DNA from: Methanobrevibacter thaueri
Lineage (GTDB): Archaea > Methanobacteriota > Methanobacteria > Methanobacteriales > Methanobacteriaceae
Assembly (NCBI RefSeq): GCF_015062905.1
Contig: NZ_SUTK01000002.1
Location: 42,183 to 106,182 of the forward strand
DNA: 64,000 nt
Direction of reading: 5' to 3'
The notes under the pieces were generated by a model. That model saw only the letters and a program-made list of their open reading frames with translations. It was not told where the DNA came from and did no database searches. The position numbers were made by a program, and so were the translations under genes. This document shows positions 53,901 through 60,586 of this stretch, one piece after another. The stretch's first letter is position 1; each line of letters opens with the position of its first letter.

Positions 53901-55056
53901 TAGTCGCCTTCTGAAGGTCCTTCAGGAATTTCTTACGTCTGGTCTTGTGAGAGTGCAATTCCAGAACAAACTTGCCCAAGCCAACACTGGTAAGCCTGTC
54001 TTTCACCACATCAAGTGCAGCCATCTTTTCAGATACGAATAAAACTGATTTTCCCTCTGCCAACAGCTCGGCAATAAGGTTTACGATTGTCTGGGACTTA
54101 CCTGTGCCTGGAGGCCCTTCCACCACCAGATTGCGTCCTGCCTTAACATCCTGAATGGCAGCAATCTGGGAGGAATCTGCATCAAGAACCTGATACATGT
54201 TCTGATATTCCAACCTTGAATCGATGTCCTCTTCCCTGAAGGATTCCTGGTCATTCTTGGCAGGATTGAATATCGCTTGAATCAACTCGTTTTTAGTCAA
54301 ATCAACATTGTCTTCCCATGCTTCAGGGTTCAAATCGTTATACATTACGAATTTTGTAAAACTGAAAAATCCTAAGGCAACATCATTGTTGACATCCCAT
54401 CCGTCCATACGTGAAACTGCACGTTTGACGCTTGCAATATAATGGTCAACAACTTCCCCATACTTCTTAAATTCAAAATCAGGAAGTTCAATGCCTGCCT
54501 CAAGAAGCTTGGCCTTAAGTGAAATGTTGGTTTGGATATCCTCTCCGGTCCATTCAAGATTGAATGATTCGCCTACCTTTTTCCTTTCCATTGAAACAGG
54601 AATCAGTACCAGCGGCGCCTTGTTCTTCTGCCTTGGCTTGGACTTGTCCTTCCACTCCAAAAAGCCGATGGCCAGATACAGGATGTTATAACCCTGTTCC
54701 TGAAGCATTGTTTTAGCCTGGTTATTTATGTAATATAATCTTTTTTGGAGCTCTTTTGGAGTCAAATCAGTAGCTAATTTCTTGTCCCCTTCTGAAAACT
54801 TTGAAAAATCAAATGGAATGTGGTCCCAGACTGAAGACTTATCTTCCTTCTTATCCTTCTTGTTGGCCACAAAATACATCTTGTTTTCCTGCAGCACCAA
54901 TGTCTGATAAAGGTTAATAGGAGACTGATTTACTATAGTGATAGTTTTAGCTCTTGATTTAAAATTAAGAAGTTGGTTTCTTAAAGTTAAGTCCAATAGC
55001 TCCTTACGTAAATTCTTAAATTCCTTTTCGATTATATTAGTTGATTTGTTTAACAT
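47914..55056 (-). CDS. Giant DUF4011/SF1 helicase/Vsr-like nuclease with acidic repeat linker and DUF3320
   Basis: The 2380-residue protein begins with a DUF4011 domain (about 10-260, KELLDLTLRNQLLNF). A DNA2/UPF1-type SF1 helicase follows: Walker A GPPGTGKSQT near 314-323, Walker B VVIFDEASQ near 945, DTQQLPP near 973 and RLNVLITRARE near 1181. A Vsr/MTES_1575-type nuclease domain is at about 1240-1340 (PFEDAI, FRVDLAIVD, ARDRDRLREQVL, WSTDWYRN). A charged coiled coil (1340-1400), a strongly acidic repeat-rich region (about 1400-2010), a linker and DUF3320 (about 2222-2300) complete it. Relatives usually lack the acidic insert. uvrC follows 8 bases later. The likely role is DNA processing, repair or defence. 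Confidence 0.88.
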   Translation of the reverse strand: MLNKSTNIIEKEFKNLRKELLDLTLRNQLLNFKSRAKTITIVNQSPINLYQTLVLQENKMYFVANKKDKKEDKSSVWDHIPFDFSKFSEGDKKLATDLTPKELQKRLYYINNQAKTMLQEQGYNILYLAIGFLEWKDKSKPRQKNKAPLVLIPVSMERKKVGESFNLEWTGEDIQTNISLKAKLLEAGIELPDFEFKKYGEVVDHYIASVKRAVSRMDGWDVNNDVALGFFSFTKFVMYNDLNPEAWEDNVDLTKNELIQAIFNPAKNDQESFREEDIDSRLEYQNMYQVLDADSSQIAAIQDVKAGRNLVVEGPPGTGKSQTIVNLIAELLAEGKSVLFVSEKMAALDVVKDRLTSVGLGKFVLELHSHKTRRKKFLKDLQKATNVRAQEPLNIDNTIRKLETLRRQLDDYSHIIHRPAFAVNLSPFQLYGLKESADDHFSRKGTLMPLVRFESPETVSLKDLDDMKIALENLAELYQTISKENPWSKCAPKSLLPADLREIEMLINDTLHALDNFMVERGRVYDIYGIKQPDTLNEFQNSLSAFEVIKSQNAELIDGSILKSGAWNNNNDDAFLLIRELEKYQKHARALTKFNQNIFQADIDRLIYELQHLSAKRFRFFNNKQYIALVEMYYAVPVPNSIEEIIRDLQQAKAVIHIRKTLEANNALGQKYFGGYWHLNANPNDLLAIARWMNEFTALVRQGTFSQNTIDLMSKDLFDINPERDLADYIDSGEEFVRVLSRLKDKLNPRSKLIFKRETGDVPFEAWKEQLYNWRGQLSSLHLWSQYLNTKNALKTSNAKMFVDSIEKRNIKKDDIEALVNGNFADSLLNILFIENQELATFVGELHENRIKEFKDLDKKILTLNRKRIYHKLNSNIPKIFGGTENPQAKILAGEFTRKSGHMPVRKLLEKAGGMIKQIKPCFMMSPLSIAQYLDPTNEELQFDVVIFDEASQVKPEDALGAFMRGKTAVVMGDTQQLPPTSFFDQMSDADSDEEEATSLDMESILHLCKLSFPVKMLKWHYRSRHESLITVSNREFYDDDLLVYPSPSHSDPELGLKFHYNPNTQYLRGASSKNPLEAKDVVEEIFNHFEKYGDTKSLGVGTFSVAQKNAILEELEVKRKEHPEFEPLFSENKEERFFVKNLETIQGDERDVILISVGYGYDQDGKMSLNFGPLNQDGGERRLNVLITRAREKCVVFSNFKAYDMNLTANPPYGVKSLREFLEYAENLTLGTHSSGETSKEPFEDAIASFLQENGYTVDKHIGCAGFRVDLAIVDDENPGKYILGITTDGKMYASSKVARDRDRLREQVLTGLGWKLYHLWSTDWYRNRDLGRKKLLDFVEKSIRETREEEKRRSEEEKRLAEKRRLEAEKKAEELRIAREKEEAERKAKEEAESDEIDAADIGPEDFVEVEKVDDGDFFEKPIDVGELDPDEFFKEVNAEDAGSSKTINEDGPSQAKSEFVEVEVPEVKDYSDDVGESEFVEVEVPEVKDYSDDVGESEFVEVNEPSEAKDDSDESLGENDLDDGVSQEVEAEIPKDDDAEVWEVSDDDSSNKNDDAEVWESDEGVSPEDNAEVWEDEKDYSDEEKPKSIKDKLKSFLGHSHLQEEDEDSSMLGVKFTKDLNDVDLEQESPDNVKEDTHEETVDLGSDDDYIYVDHSNDEVAEENSSKVTFDKKIDSSFDEEIVEETIDEPVREKVVDEPVVDFVDEPVREEIVEETIDEPVREEIVEETIDEPVREKVVDEPVVDFVDEPVREKVVDEPVREEVVEETIDDRVDLGSDEDYIYVDHSNDEPADEEFDDRVDLGSDEDYIYVDHSNDEPTDDEHQSNDEEIKDNEISNEPINTHHKSRDIFVKSRISDVVMGESKLKPQEVKKVKGEFIEDDDLPLHKPAPKDEFVVDAEIINDDGLNALNDDLPDWDKQEDEEWNIFNDNLPDWDNNDDSGDVSDIVEDAKKEYIDETFENIEFDADKKVFDLDDDETYAEDIEDSNVEMETPVADNYDNVPDSESSDVIEEEITQESTDGVTYYQGSNDVTSKLRKNNFYYDENKPRSVKDSIRGFKKDMKYINKSLKEIENPTKIDYVSVVDRTEEYDPADYLNMPSDDDSDKIIQREEELTFAEKEEMRIEKEMTMEALQKEIESDENVIVPVHQQYRREELKDQALEDIIQSADEDYKEIEKERHKQNNQLKAFDNHKLPGKKKLEDNILDYVESTDIGLNSSDDLYKKPISNVADSVKLIVDIEGPIHVKEVTKRIKDSCHIKRAGSNLKKTVNAAIEASENSGSIIRIGDFLYDASNNDVLIRRREKPNIDLISDEEIAKSIELVLTYNPNISTNQVAKETSRNFGFRSTSKKTATRINSVLDLMIANNRVKIDNDHVELK
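49613..50115 (-). repeat. In-frame tandem repeats in the acidic linker (two unit types)
   Basis: One unit encodes YIYVDHSNDE preceded by LGSDDD or LGSDED, with copies near 49615-49650, 49690-49730 and 50080-50110. The other encodes EPVREEIVEETID or EPVREKVVDEPV, with several copies from 49745 to 50010. A block of about 85 bases at 49801 recurs at 49930, offset by 129 bases (43 codons). All periods are multiples of three. Confidence 0.85.
50541..50680 (-). repeat. 60-bp in-frame tandem repeat in the acidic linker
   Basis: A 60-base unit encoding SEFVEVEVPEVKDYSDDVGE is present as two full and one partial copies with exact 60-base periodicity. It encodes 20-residue acidic repeats. Confidence 0.88.
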
Positions 55057-55217
55057 GATGACCCTTTAAAAGTGTAAAAAAAATTCAAAAATGCATATAT
55101 AATTATAATCATATTAATTAATAAAGTTTTCTAATCAAGGTAATTTCAAATAAAAAGTATTGAAAATAAGATATGATGGCCATTTAAAATAACTAATATA
55201 AATTTAAAAAAAATTGA

Positions 55218-56039
55218 TTAACTTTTAAAATTATAGGGTCCATAATTTTCTATTTTTTCACTGGCAATCTTGGAGGCAAAATTTCCGGCGATTTCGGGAG
55301 GTTTGAACAATAATTTCTGTGAGACATATGCTGCCATGTATGTGTCGCCGCAACCGGTCGTATCCACAAGATTAACACAAGGAACGGCATCGATTTTAAT
55401 TTCCTTATCCGAAAGTATTCTGGAGCCGTGAGAACCATTGGTTATAACCATCTCACCTACATCATACTCTGTACCTATGATGTTTTTCTCCTTCTCATCT
55501 AAAAATATTACATCAACGCCTGATAAAATGTCTTCCAATTCATCAAACTTGGATAATTTTATGGTGTAATTTTCATTTGCTTGAACATCGGGAAGTCTCA
55601 GGAAACCCTGAACCGATGCGAATATAGGGACGTCAAAACTTTTCAGATATTCGATGGTTTCGCCAGGAAAATCATAGCGATTCAAGGGATTCAATACAAA
55701 ACCATCGATTTCAGAAGGCAGAATCCCATCCAAATCACTTGGAAGTATAGGAATATTGGCGAAATTGCTAAATTGCTCCCTTGTGTCCCGGTCATCTTCA
55801 AACGGATAGTTATTTATGAAAAAATGAGTGTCATCCTTTTTAATCACCTTAACTTTGTCACTTGAAGGAAATTCATCAACCAGTTTTTCATCAGAACAGT
55901 TAACGATGGCCAAATAATCATTATGAAATTCTTCGAAAACAAAGCTTTGGAAATAGGTCGCTCCACCTATCCTTTGAGACTTCTCATCACCGATAACAAT
56001 CAGGTCACGTGTTACAGGTCCAATAACCACCAATGTCAT
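55218..56039 (-). CDS. PfkB-family carbohydrate/nucleoside kinase
   Basis: The 273-residue protein has the PfkB C-terminal signature VDTTGCGDTYMAAY with the catalytic Asp, and the ATP-side NGSHGS motif. The N-terminus (MTLVVIGPVTRDLIVIG) is shorter than in ribokinase. I start it at ATG 56039, which has TGGTGGA just upstream; an ATG at 56051 lacks a site. The substrate is unknown. It follows the CDF transporter by 21 bases and is probably co-transcribed. Confidence 0.85.
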   Translation of the reverse strand: MTLVVIGPVTRDLIVIGDEKSQRIGGATYFQSFVFEEFHNDYLAIVNCSDEKLVDEFPSSDKVKVIKKDDTHFFINNYPFEDDRDTREQFSNFANIPILPSDLDGILPSEIDGFVLNPLNRYDFPGETIEYLKSFDVPIFASVQGFLRLPDVQANENYTIKLSKFDELEDILSGVDVIFLDEKEKNIIGTEYDVGEMVITNGSHGSRILSDKEIKIDAVPCVNLVDTTGCGDTYMAAYVSQKLLFKPPEIAGNFASKIASEKIENYGPYNFKS

Positions 56040-56060
56040 GAATTCCACCATTTAAAAAGA

Positions 56061-56909
56061 TCAATCAAACTCTATAGTAATGTCAACAATATGATATCTG
56101 GAAGCGATATCATAGATTTCTTTCTTTATCTCCTCTTGCATTTCCCAGTTGCCGATTGAAACCTTGACTGTCAGAACAGAATCAATGCCGTCAAGTGACC
56201 AGACATGAAAGTCATCGATTGCATTCACACCGTCAATGGAAGTGATTGAAGCCTTGAATTCATCGACATCAAAATTGTCTGGGGTCTTCTGAAGCAATAT
56301 CTGAACCGATTTAATCAGGTTGCGTCCGAGATTGAATATGAGCCATATTGCAATGCCTATGGAAACGAACGGATCGAGATATGCCGCACCGTCCCAGAAC
56401 ATCAATACCAAACTCAGTATCAGGATTGCAACCCATTCGAATACATCCCCAAGCTGGTGAAACAGAATCGCCTTTTCATTGAACGTTTCGCCACGGTGAA
56501 GCCTGTAGACCGAAAGGGATTTGAATACCAGACCTATGACTGCAATGACCAGCATTCCACCAGCGTCAACGCCTTCAGGAGCAAACAATCTAGGAATGGC
56601 TTCAGATAAAATTACAAATGCCATTATAATGACAAAAACGGATATTATCACTGATCCAAGAATTGAAAAGCGCTGATAGCCATAGGAATAATTTTCAGAG
56701 GATTCCTTTTGAGCGATACGCTCCAAAAACCATGCCAAAGCTATGGAGATTGTGTCTGACAAGTCATGAATGAAATCGCTCAATATTGCCATACTGTTTG
56801 TGGCAAGAGCTCCTATTATGACGATTATATTGAATGTCAGGTTCAGGAAAAATACCACAGCCAGATTATCGCCTGCCTTTTTGTGATGATGATGCGTATC
56901 CACTCTCAT
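56061..56909 (-). CDS. Cation diffusion facilitator (zinc-type) transporter
   Basis: The 282-residue protein has six membrane helices and a cytoplasmic ferredoxin-like domain (about 205-282). A His-rich start (THHHHKK) may bind metal. The transport site is formed by His48 and Asp52 in SDFIHDLSD and His151 and Asp155 in HQLGD, the His-Asp pairs linked to zinc selectivity. It should export Zn(II) in exchange for protons. No regulator is adjacent. Confidence 0.92.
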   Translation of the reverse strand: MRVDTHHHHKKAGDNLAVVFFLNLTFNIIVIIGALATNSMAILSDFIHDLSDTISIALAWFLERIAQKESSENYSYGYQRFSILGSVIISVFVIIMAFVILSEAIPRLFAPEGVDAGGMLVIAVIGLVFKSLSVYRLHRGETFNEKAILFHQLGDVFEWVAILILSLVLMFWDGAAYLDPFVSIGIAIWLIFNLGRNLIKSVQILLQKTPDNFDVDEFKASITSIDGVNAIDDFHVWSLDGIDSVLTVKVSIGNWEMQEEIKKEIYDIASRYHIVDITIEFD

Positions 56910-57020
56910 AACCTAATATTTAAAAAAATTAATATAAAAAGTTTATTTAATTCTCAAATAATTAAATTTAAAGTTAAATTTATATAACTAAACAAGGTAA
57001 AATTATAGTAGTGATTAAAA

Positions 57021-57200
57021 ATGGCAATAGTTGGAACTACAATATTTTCTCATATTCTTCCAGTAATCTTTGGATTTTTTGCAATAGTATTGATTGTTTC
57101 CGGATCACTTGAAGAAAATAATCCTAAATTGGCTTTAGGAATTATACTATTTATTATGGCATGTGTATTCCCATATGCAGTTTTAAGCGTTCTAGTCTAG
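57021..57200 (+). CDS. 59-residue membrane protein
   Basis: A small gene with GTGAT just before ATG 57021 and a TATA box at about 56975-56985. The product has two membrane helices (about 8-29 and 36-58) joined by a short charged turn (EENNPK). The 3' end overlaps the convergent HisA/HisF-like gene by 9 bases. The function is unknown. Confidence 0.7.
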   Translation: MAIVGTTIFSHILPVIFGFFAIVLIVSGSLEENNPKLALGIILFIMACVFPYAVLSVLV

Positions 57201-57881
57201 GAGTTTTACCTCTCCTGAATGTAGACTAGTTCCTATCAATACTTTTTTTATGCCCAATGATTCCAATTCAACCAAAGAATCTTTATTTAACCCACCAGCA
57301 ATGATTAATTTGTCCTTAAGTTCACCGAATTCATCCAATAATTTTTTGTTGTATCCCTTTTCAGTGCCTACGCCTGTGATATCCAGAAGTATGATTTCAT
57401 TTGGATCCAACCTTATCAAAATCTCTTTAAGTTCAGACAAACTCAAATCAAGGTGTTTTGCAAGCAGCTCACTGTCCTTTGTATCAATGCTGACCACAAT
57501 CCTTTCCTTAGGATACTTTTCAAAAATCTTTTCCATCTCCTCAATGCTTTCAAGGGTTTCTGTTGGAATGATTACCTTGAATGCATAGTCAAGGAAAAAT
57601 TCAAATGACTCGCAGTTTTTAACGCCGCCGTCGAACATGACGGGAATGACAGTGTTGACCATCTTGATTTCTGAGATGTTGTGGCCGTTTGATTCAATCA
57701 AATCCAAATCAGCTATATACATTTCATCAGCACCGTTCAATTTCAGGCCCTGTGCAATTTCAACCGGATTGGATGAAGATGCAAAAACAGTGTTTAATGG
57801 TTGATAGGTATCCCTCATTCCGGATTTGCCGCTTACAGCCTGATGCTGTTTTAAATCTATTACTGGAATTTTTTTAATCAT
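57192..57881 (-). CDS. HisA/HisF-related TIM-barrel protein
   Basis: The 229-residue protein resembles HisA and HisF (MIKKIPVIDLKQHQAVSGKSG, MFDGGVKN, LIIAGGLNKDSL, VLIGTSLHSG). The two phosphate-binding loops are present but shorter than in true HisA. Methanogens carry such a protein in addition to the histidine pathway enzymes, and its reaction is not established. The ATG has no ribosome binding site and the mRNA may be leaderless. Confidence 0.82.
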   Translation of the reverse strand: MIKKIPVIDLKQHQAVSGKSGMRDTYQPLNTVFASSSNPVEIAQGLKLNGADEMYIADLDLIESNGHNISEIKMVNTVIPVMFDGGVKNCESFEFFLDYAFKVIIPTETLESIEEMEKIFEKYPKERIVVSIDTKDSELLAKHLDLSLSELKEILIRLDPNEIILLDITGVGTEKGYNKKLLDEFGELKDKLIIAGGLNKDSLVELESLGIKKVLIGTSLHSGEVKLLD

Positions 57882-57918
57882 AATATAAAATAAGAAAAAA
57901 CTAGTATTAAAAACTTAA

Positions 57919-57955
57919 GGAGGTGAGAGAAGCTGAAGTGTTTTCCAGCGCCTCC
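57919..57955. ncRNA. GC-rich hairpin, possible small RNA or leader element
   Basis: GGAGGTG (57919-57925) can pair with CGCCTCC (57949-57955), with a G-U pair, around an inner GCTG/CAGC. It stands out from the AT-rich flanks. A 13-codon frame (GTG 57923 to TAA 57964) overlaps it, but a GTG inside its own GGAGGTGA cannot use that site. It lies upstream of the HisA/HisF-like gene. Confidence 0.3.
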
Positions 57956-58266
57956 CTCGAATAAAAAAATAATGATCAATTCATATGGTAAATAACAGTT
58001 ATAGTTATGAACCTCTATTAATAAAGTTAATCTACATCATATATAAATGTTACTATATTTTAGAAAAATTAAAGTAAACTTGAATAAATAATTTATAATA
58101 ATTAATGAAAAAAATAAACAAAATATAATTATTATGATAAGAATATCAACATAAATATACGATTATTCAAAAAATATAAAACACGAAATTTTAGAGAAAC
58201 CTAAAAAGCCAAAAAGTTATAAATTCTGTTTGATAAAGTCAAGTTGAAAAAAGTAATGGTTAATGA

Positions 58267-58352
58267 AGTTTGAAGTAATTAAGAGGGAATTTGAAAGATA
58301 GTATTACGTGTTTGTCCTTAATATTGCTAAGCTATTGTGATTACTTCAAACT
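58267..58352. repeat. 86-base element bounded by 13-bp perfect inverted repeats
   Basis: AGTTTGAAGTAAT (58267-58279) and ATTACTTCAAACT (58340-58352) are exact inverse copies. Inside, ATTAAGAGG and CCTTAAT can also pair. No target-site duplication is visible. It may be a structured RNA, an operator or a small mobile-element remnant. Confidence 0.45.
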
Positions 58353-58399
58353 CTATATAAAAGTTATACTTAATGATATAAATACTTTTTGATAAAAAA

Positions 58400-58439
58400 G
58401 TAATACTTTAATTAATATAAAATATATAAAAAGTATTAC
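58400..58439. repeat. 10-bp inverted repeat after the DUF3194 gene
   Basis: GTAATACTTT (58400-58409) and AAAGTATTAC (58430-58439) are exact inverse copies 20 bases apart. It lies just 3' of the DUF3194 stop and could be part of the termination region. Confidence 0.4.
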
Positions 58440-58461
58440 ATAAAAATTTAAAAAAAAATAA

Positions 58462-58746
58462 TCAGACCCTGAAATTCTCGTCAATGTAGGAATCGAATCT
58501 TACATAGGCCTCGTCAATAGCCTTGGCAATCTGGTCCTGGTTGATTTCAGACAGCTCATCAAAGCTGACTCCGACATCAACATCAACATCTAACTGCTTG
58601 TCTTCATAGCTTAAAATGATGTCCAAGTCCAAATCCTCGATTTCCTTGGCAGGCAATGCTTTTGAAATTTCACTTTCTAAAATTTCACCGAAATCATCTG
58701 AAATTGTTGCCAAGTCATCCTGTGATAATACCTTAAGTTTTGACAT
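58462..58746 (-). CDS. DUF3194 protein of the prefoldin cluster
   Basis: The 94-residue acidic protein belongs to DUF3194, an archaeal family encoded next to prefoldin beta. It has an alpha/beta pattern with a repeated DVDVDVGV strand. It is the last gene of the eL43-rpoP-Brix-pcc1-pfdB cluster. The function is unknown. The spacer to pfdB has no strong ribosome binding site. Confidence 0.85.
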   Translation of the reverse strand: MSKLKVLSQDDLATISDDFGEILESEISKALPAKEIEDLDLDIILSYEDKQLDVDVDVGVSFDELSEINQDQIAKAIDEAYVRFDSYIDENFRV

Positions 58747-58781
58747 GAAAATCTAAAAAAAGAAAAAGTTAAGGTTTAAGC

Positions 58782-59129
58782 CTATTGGCCCATACCTTGC
58801 ATAGCTGATTGGATAGCGGTTTGCATTTCCTGGAGTTTTTTCATGACTCTTTCTTCTTGGCGGGTCATGGTTTGTTTTCTTAACTCGAGAGTTTCTAACT
58901 TGTCTTCCATGTCAGCTAAAGCATCTTTGTATTCTACTTTGATAAGTAAAGTACCTGCTTGTTTGAATACTTCAGTATTTTCATCAGACTTTTTAAGTTC
59001 TTCTAATGCTTTTTCAGTTTCTTGAATCTGTACTTCAACATTCTGAACTTGCATAGTTACAGCTTGAGCCTGTTGTTGTAATTGTTGAAACTGATTTAAT
59101 TGTTCTTGAATATTTTCAGGAATCTCCAT
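58782..59129 (-). CDS. pfdB: Prefoldin subunit beta
   Basis: The 115-residue subunit of the archaeal prefoldin hexamer (alpha2 beta4) captures unfolded proteins and passes them to the thermosome. It has the typical two coiled-coil helices with a central beta hairpin (residues about 10-45, 50-70 and 75-110). GGTGAT precedes the ATG. Confidence 0.95.
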   Translation of the reverse strand: MEIPENIQEQLNQFQQLQQQAQAVTMQVQNVEVQIQETEKALEELKKSDENTEVFKQAGTLLIKVEYKDALADMEDKLETLELRKQTMTRQEERVMKKLQEMQTAIQSAMQGMGQ

Positions 59130-59156
59130 TTTATCACCTTAATTATTATATAAGTA

Positions 59157-59423
59157 TTAATTTGTCAAATTATTTATTTCTAATGCTAATTTAATCCACT
59201 TGATTGCTGAGTTGACAGAGGCCCTAAAAGAGGTAGCGTCCTGCGCATCAATATCGATAAGTATCCTGGATCCGTCCAGCTCAATGGTCATTGATGACCT
59301 GAAATCAGGAGCGGTTTCAAATTCCAGAATTATTGCATCGTAAACAATTTTTGCCTGATCGCCACTATCAAATTCAACAGCTATATTGCTTTTGACTCCT
59401 TCCAGAGGACTTTCATCAATCAT
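59157..59423 (-). CDS. pcc1: KEOPS complex subunit Pcc1
   Basis: The 88-residue protein is the dimerising subunit of KEOPS, which makes t6A in tRNA with Kae1, Bud32 and Cgi121. The fold is a small alpha/beta sandwich (SNIAVEFDSGDQAKIVYDAI, RASVNSAIKWIKLAL). GAGGT precedes the ATG, which overlaps the Brix stop by 8 bases. Confidence 0.9.
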   Translation of the reverse strand: MIDESPLEGVKSNIAVEFDSGDQAKIVYDAIILEFETAPDFRSSMTIELDGSRILIDIDAQDATSFRASVNSAIKWIKLALEINNLTN

Positions 59424-59901
59424 TTGTGACCTCTAAAATCTTTTTGACATTAATCTGGAAGTTCAATCTGTCACCAAATTTATTTACAAAATGGATTCTT
59501 GCTATTGAATCGTCACTTTTAGAAACTAGAATATAATTTTCTTCAGCTTTGTCCACTAAATCCAAATCTAAAATGTCACTTAAGACATCAAGCTTTTTAA
59601 CTTCAGACACTATTTTCAATTGGGATGGAGCGATATTTGTTTTTTCATTATCCAATGTCACTCCAATGAGAATTGTGAGCAATAATTCGCCTTTGTTTGA
59701 GAAGAAGGAAATTCTACTTGGGTTTCCCTTAATTTCATTGACAATGGCCAAATTATATTCATCAACCTCCAGTGCCTTTAGCAATAACTCGCGCATGTTC
59801 ATCTTGCCTCTGTTGACTGAGGTTGAATCTGTAACGCGTGCTAAATTTTTACAAAACTTTCTAGTCTTTTGAGAAGGTTTTCTAGAAGTTGATATTAACA
59901 T
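59416..59901 (-). CDS. Brix domain protein (Imp4-like rRNA processing)
   Basis: The 161-residue protein starts MLISTSRKPSQKTRKFCKNLAR, the archaeal Brix signature, and continues with the two-fold alpha/beta repeat. Archaeal Brix proteins act in ribosome assembly, similar to the Imp4/Ssf1 group. It starts 41 bases after rpoP and has no strong ribosome binding site. Confidence 0.9.
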   Translation of the reverse strand: MLISTSRKPSQKTRKFCKNLARVTDSTSVNRGKMNMRELLLKALEVDEYNLAIVNEIKGNPSRISFFSNKGELLLTILIGVTLDNEKTNIAPSQLKIVSEVKKLDVLSDILDLDLVDKAEENYILVSKSDDSIARIHFVNKFGDRLNFQINVKKILEVTND

Positions 59902-59942
59902 TTAAATCAAAAATAGTAAAAAATTTAGTAAAAGCAAAGATT

Positions 59943-60074
59943 TTATCTTGCTTTTATAATTCTAGTTGTTTCTGGAACATTCTTAAATAAAATCCTATAT
60001 CTGCATTTAGGACATTTATTTTCCATGTAGCTTTTATGGTCTACTTCTGCTCCACAACGTGGACACCTATACAA
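59943..60074 (-). CDS. rpoP: DNA-directed RNA polymerase subunit P (Rpo12)
   Basis: The 43-residue zinc subunit has CPRCG and CPKC pairs, then YRILFKNVPETTRIIKAR, close to other archaeal RpoP. It helps to assemble the polymerase. The start is TTG 60074, 8 bases after a GGAGG that lies at the end of the eL43 gene; no ATG is available before the first CxxC. Confidence 0.93.
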   Translation of the reverse strand: MYRCPRCGAEVDHKSYMENKCPKCRYRILFKNVPETTRIIKAR

Positions 60075-60077
60075 GGC

Positions 60078-60347
60078 CTATTCCTCCACTTTAATGTCTC
60101 TGATACTGCGTGCTGCAGATTTTGCCATTGGAGTTTGAGGAACGTATGCTCCACCGGTAAATACTGCACCGCATTTTGTGCATTTCCAAATTCCAGCAGC
60201 TTGTCTTTTAACGTATGGTCTATCACATTTAGGACAAACATGATTCTTTTTCATGTTTTCTTCAATGATTTTAACAGATCTTTTTGCTTTTCTTCCGTAT
60301 CTTGCACCGAACCTACCTGTAATACCCACTTTTTTAGTTCTTGCCAT
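60078..60347 (-). CDS. rpl37ae: Large ribosomal subunit protein eL43 (L37Ae)
   Basis: The 89-residue zinc-binding ribosomal protein has CPKCDRPY and CTKCGAVF pairs, a basic N-terminus ([22 protein letters not shown]) and a GIWKCTKCG stretch. GGAGA precedes the ATG by 8 bases. It is the first gene in the cluster visible here; the promoter lies within 60348-60568. Confidence 0.95.
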   Translation of the reverse strand: MARTKKVGITGRFGARYGRKAKRSVKIIEENMKKNHVCPKCDRPYVKRQAAGIWKCTKCGAVFTGGAYVPQTPMAKSAARSIRDIKVEE

Positions 60348-60561
60348 TTATATCTTCTCCATAATAATTAAAATTTAAAATAAATTGATTATATAAAATA
60401 ACCATAAAATTATCTAATATGATAATATTTGATTAACTAATATTTAAAGGTTTGCTTAAAATTAGTATTTTAAGAAAAAAATTACTTTTTGATGAGAAAA
60501 AATAATTCCTATAAATCATTATGCCAAATTCCTGAATTCCCATCAAAAAAATATAAAATTA

Positions 60562-60586
60562 TATCCAACTAGTCAAGAGTTGGATA
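60562..60586 (-). terminator. Hairpin terminator containing the guaB stop codon
   Basis: TATCCAACT (60562-60570) pairs perfectly with AGTTGGATA (60578-60586). The TAG stop (60569-60571) is within the structure. On the minus strand T-rich sequence follows (about 60544-60559). Confidence 0.7.

Larger units (their letters stand above)
57882..58461. other. Gene-free region with three inverted repeats
   Basis: No gene is evident in 580 bases. The stretch contains a GC-rich hairpin (57919-57955), an 86-base element bounded by 13-bp inverted repeats (58267-58352) and a 10-bp inverted repeat (58400-58439). T-rich tracts beside the DUF3194 stop serve as a terminator of the cluster to the right. The rest is AT-rich. 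Confidence 0.6.

Noticed and set aside
57923..57964. 13-codon frame in the GC-rich hairpin
   Set aside because: Its GTG lies inside the GGAGGTGA it would need, and the structure explains the sequence better.
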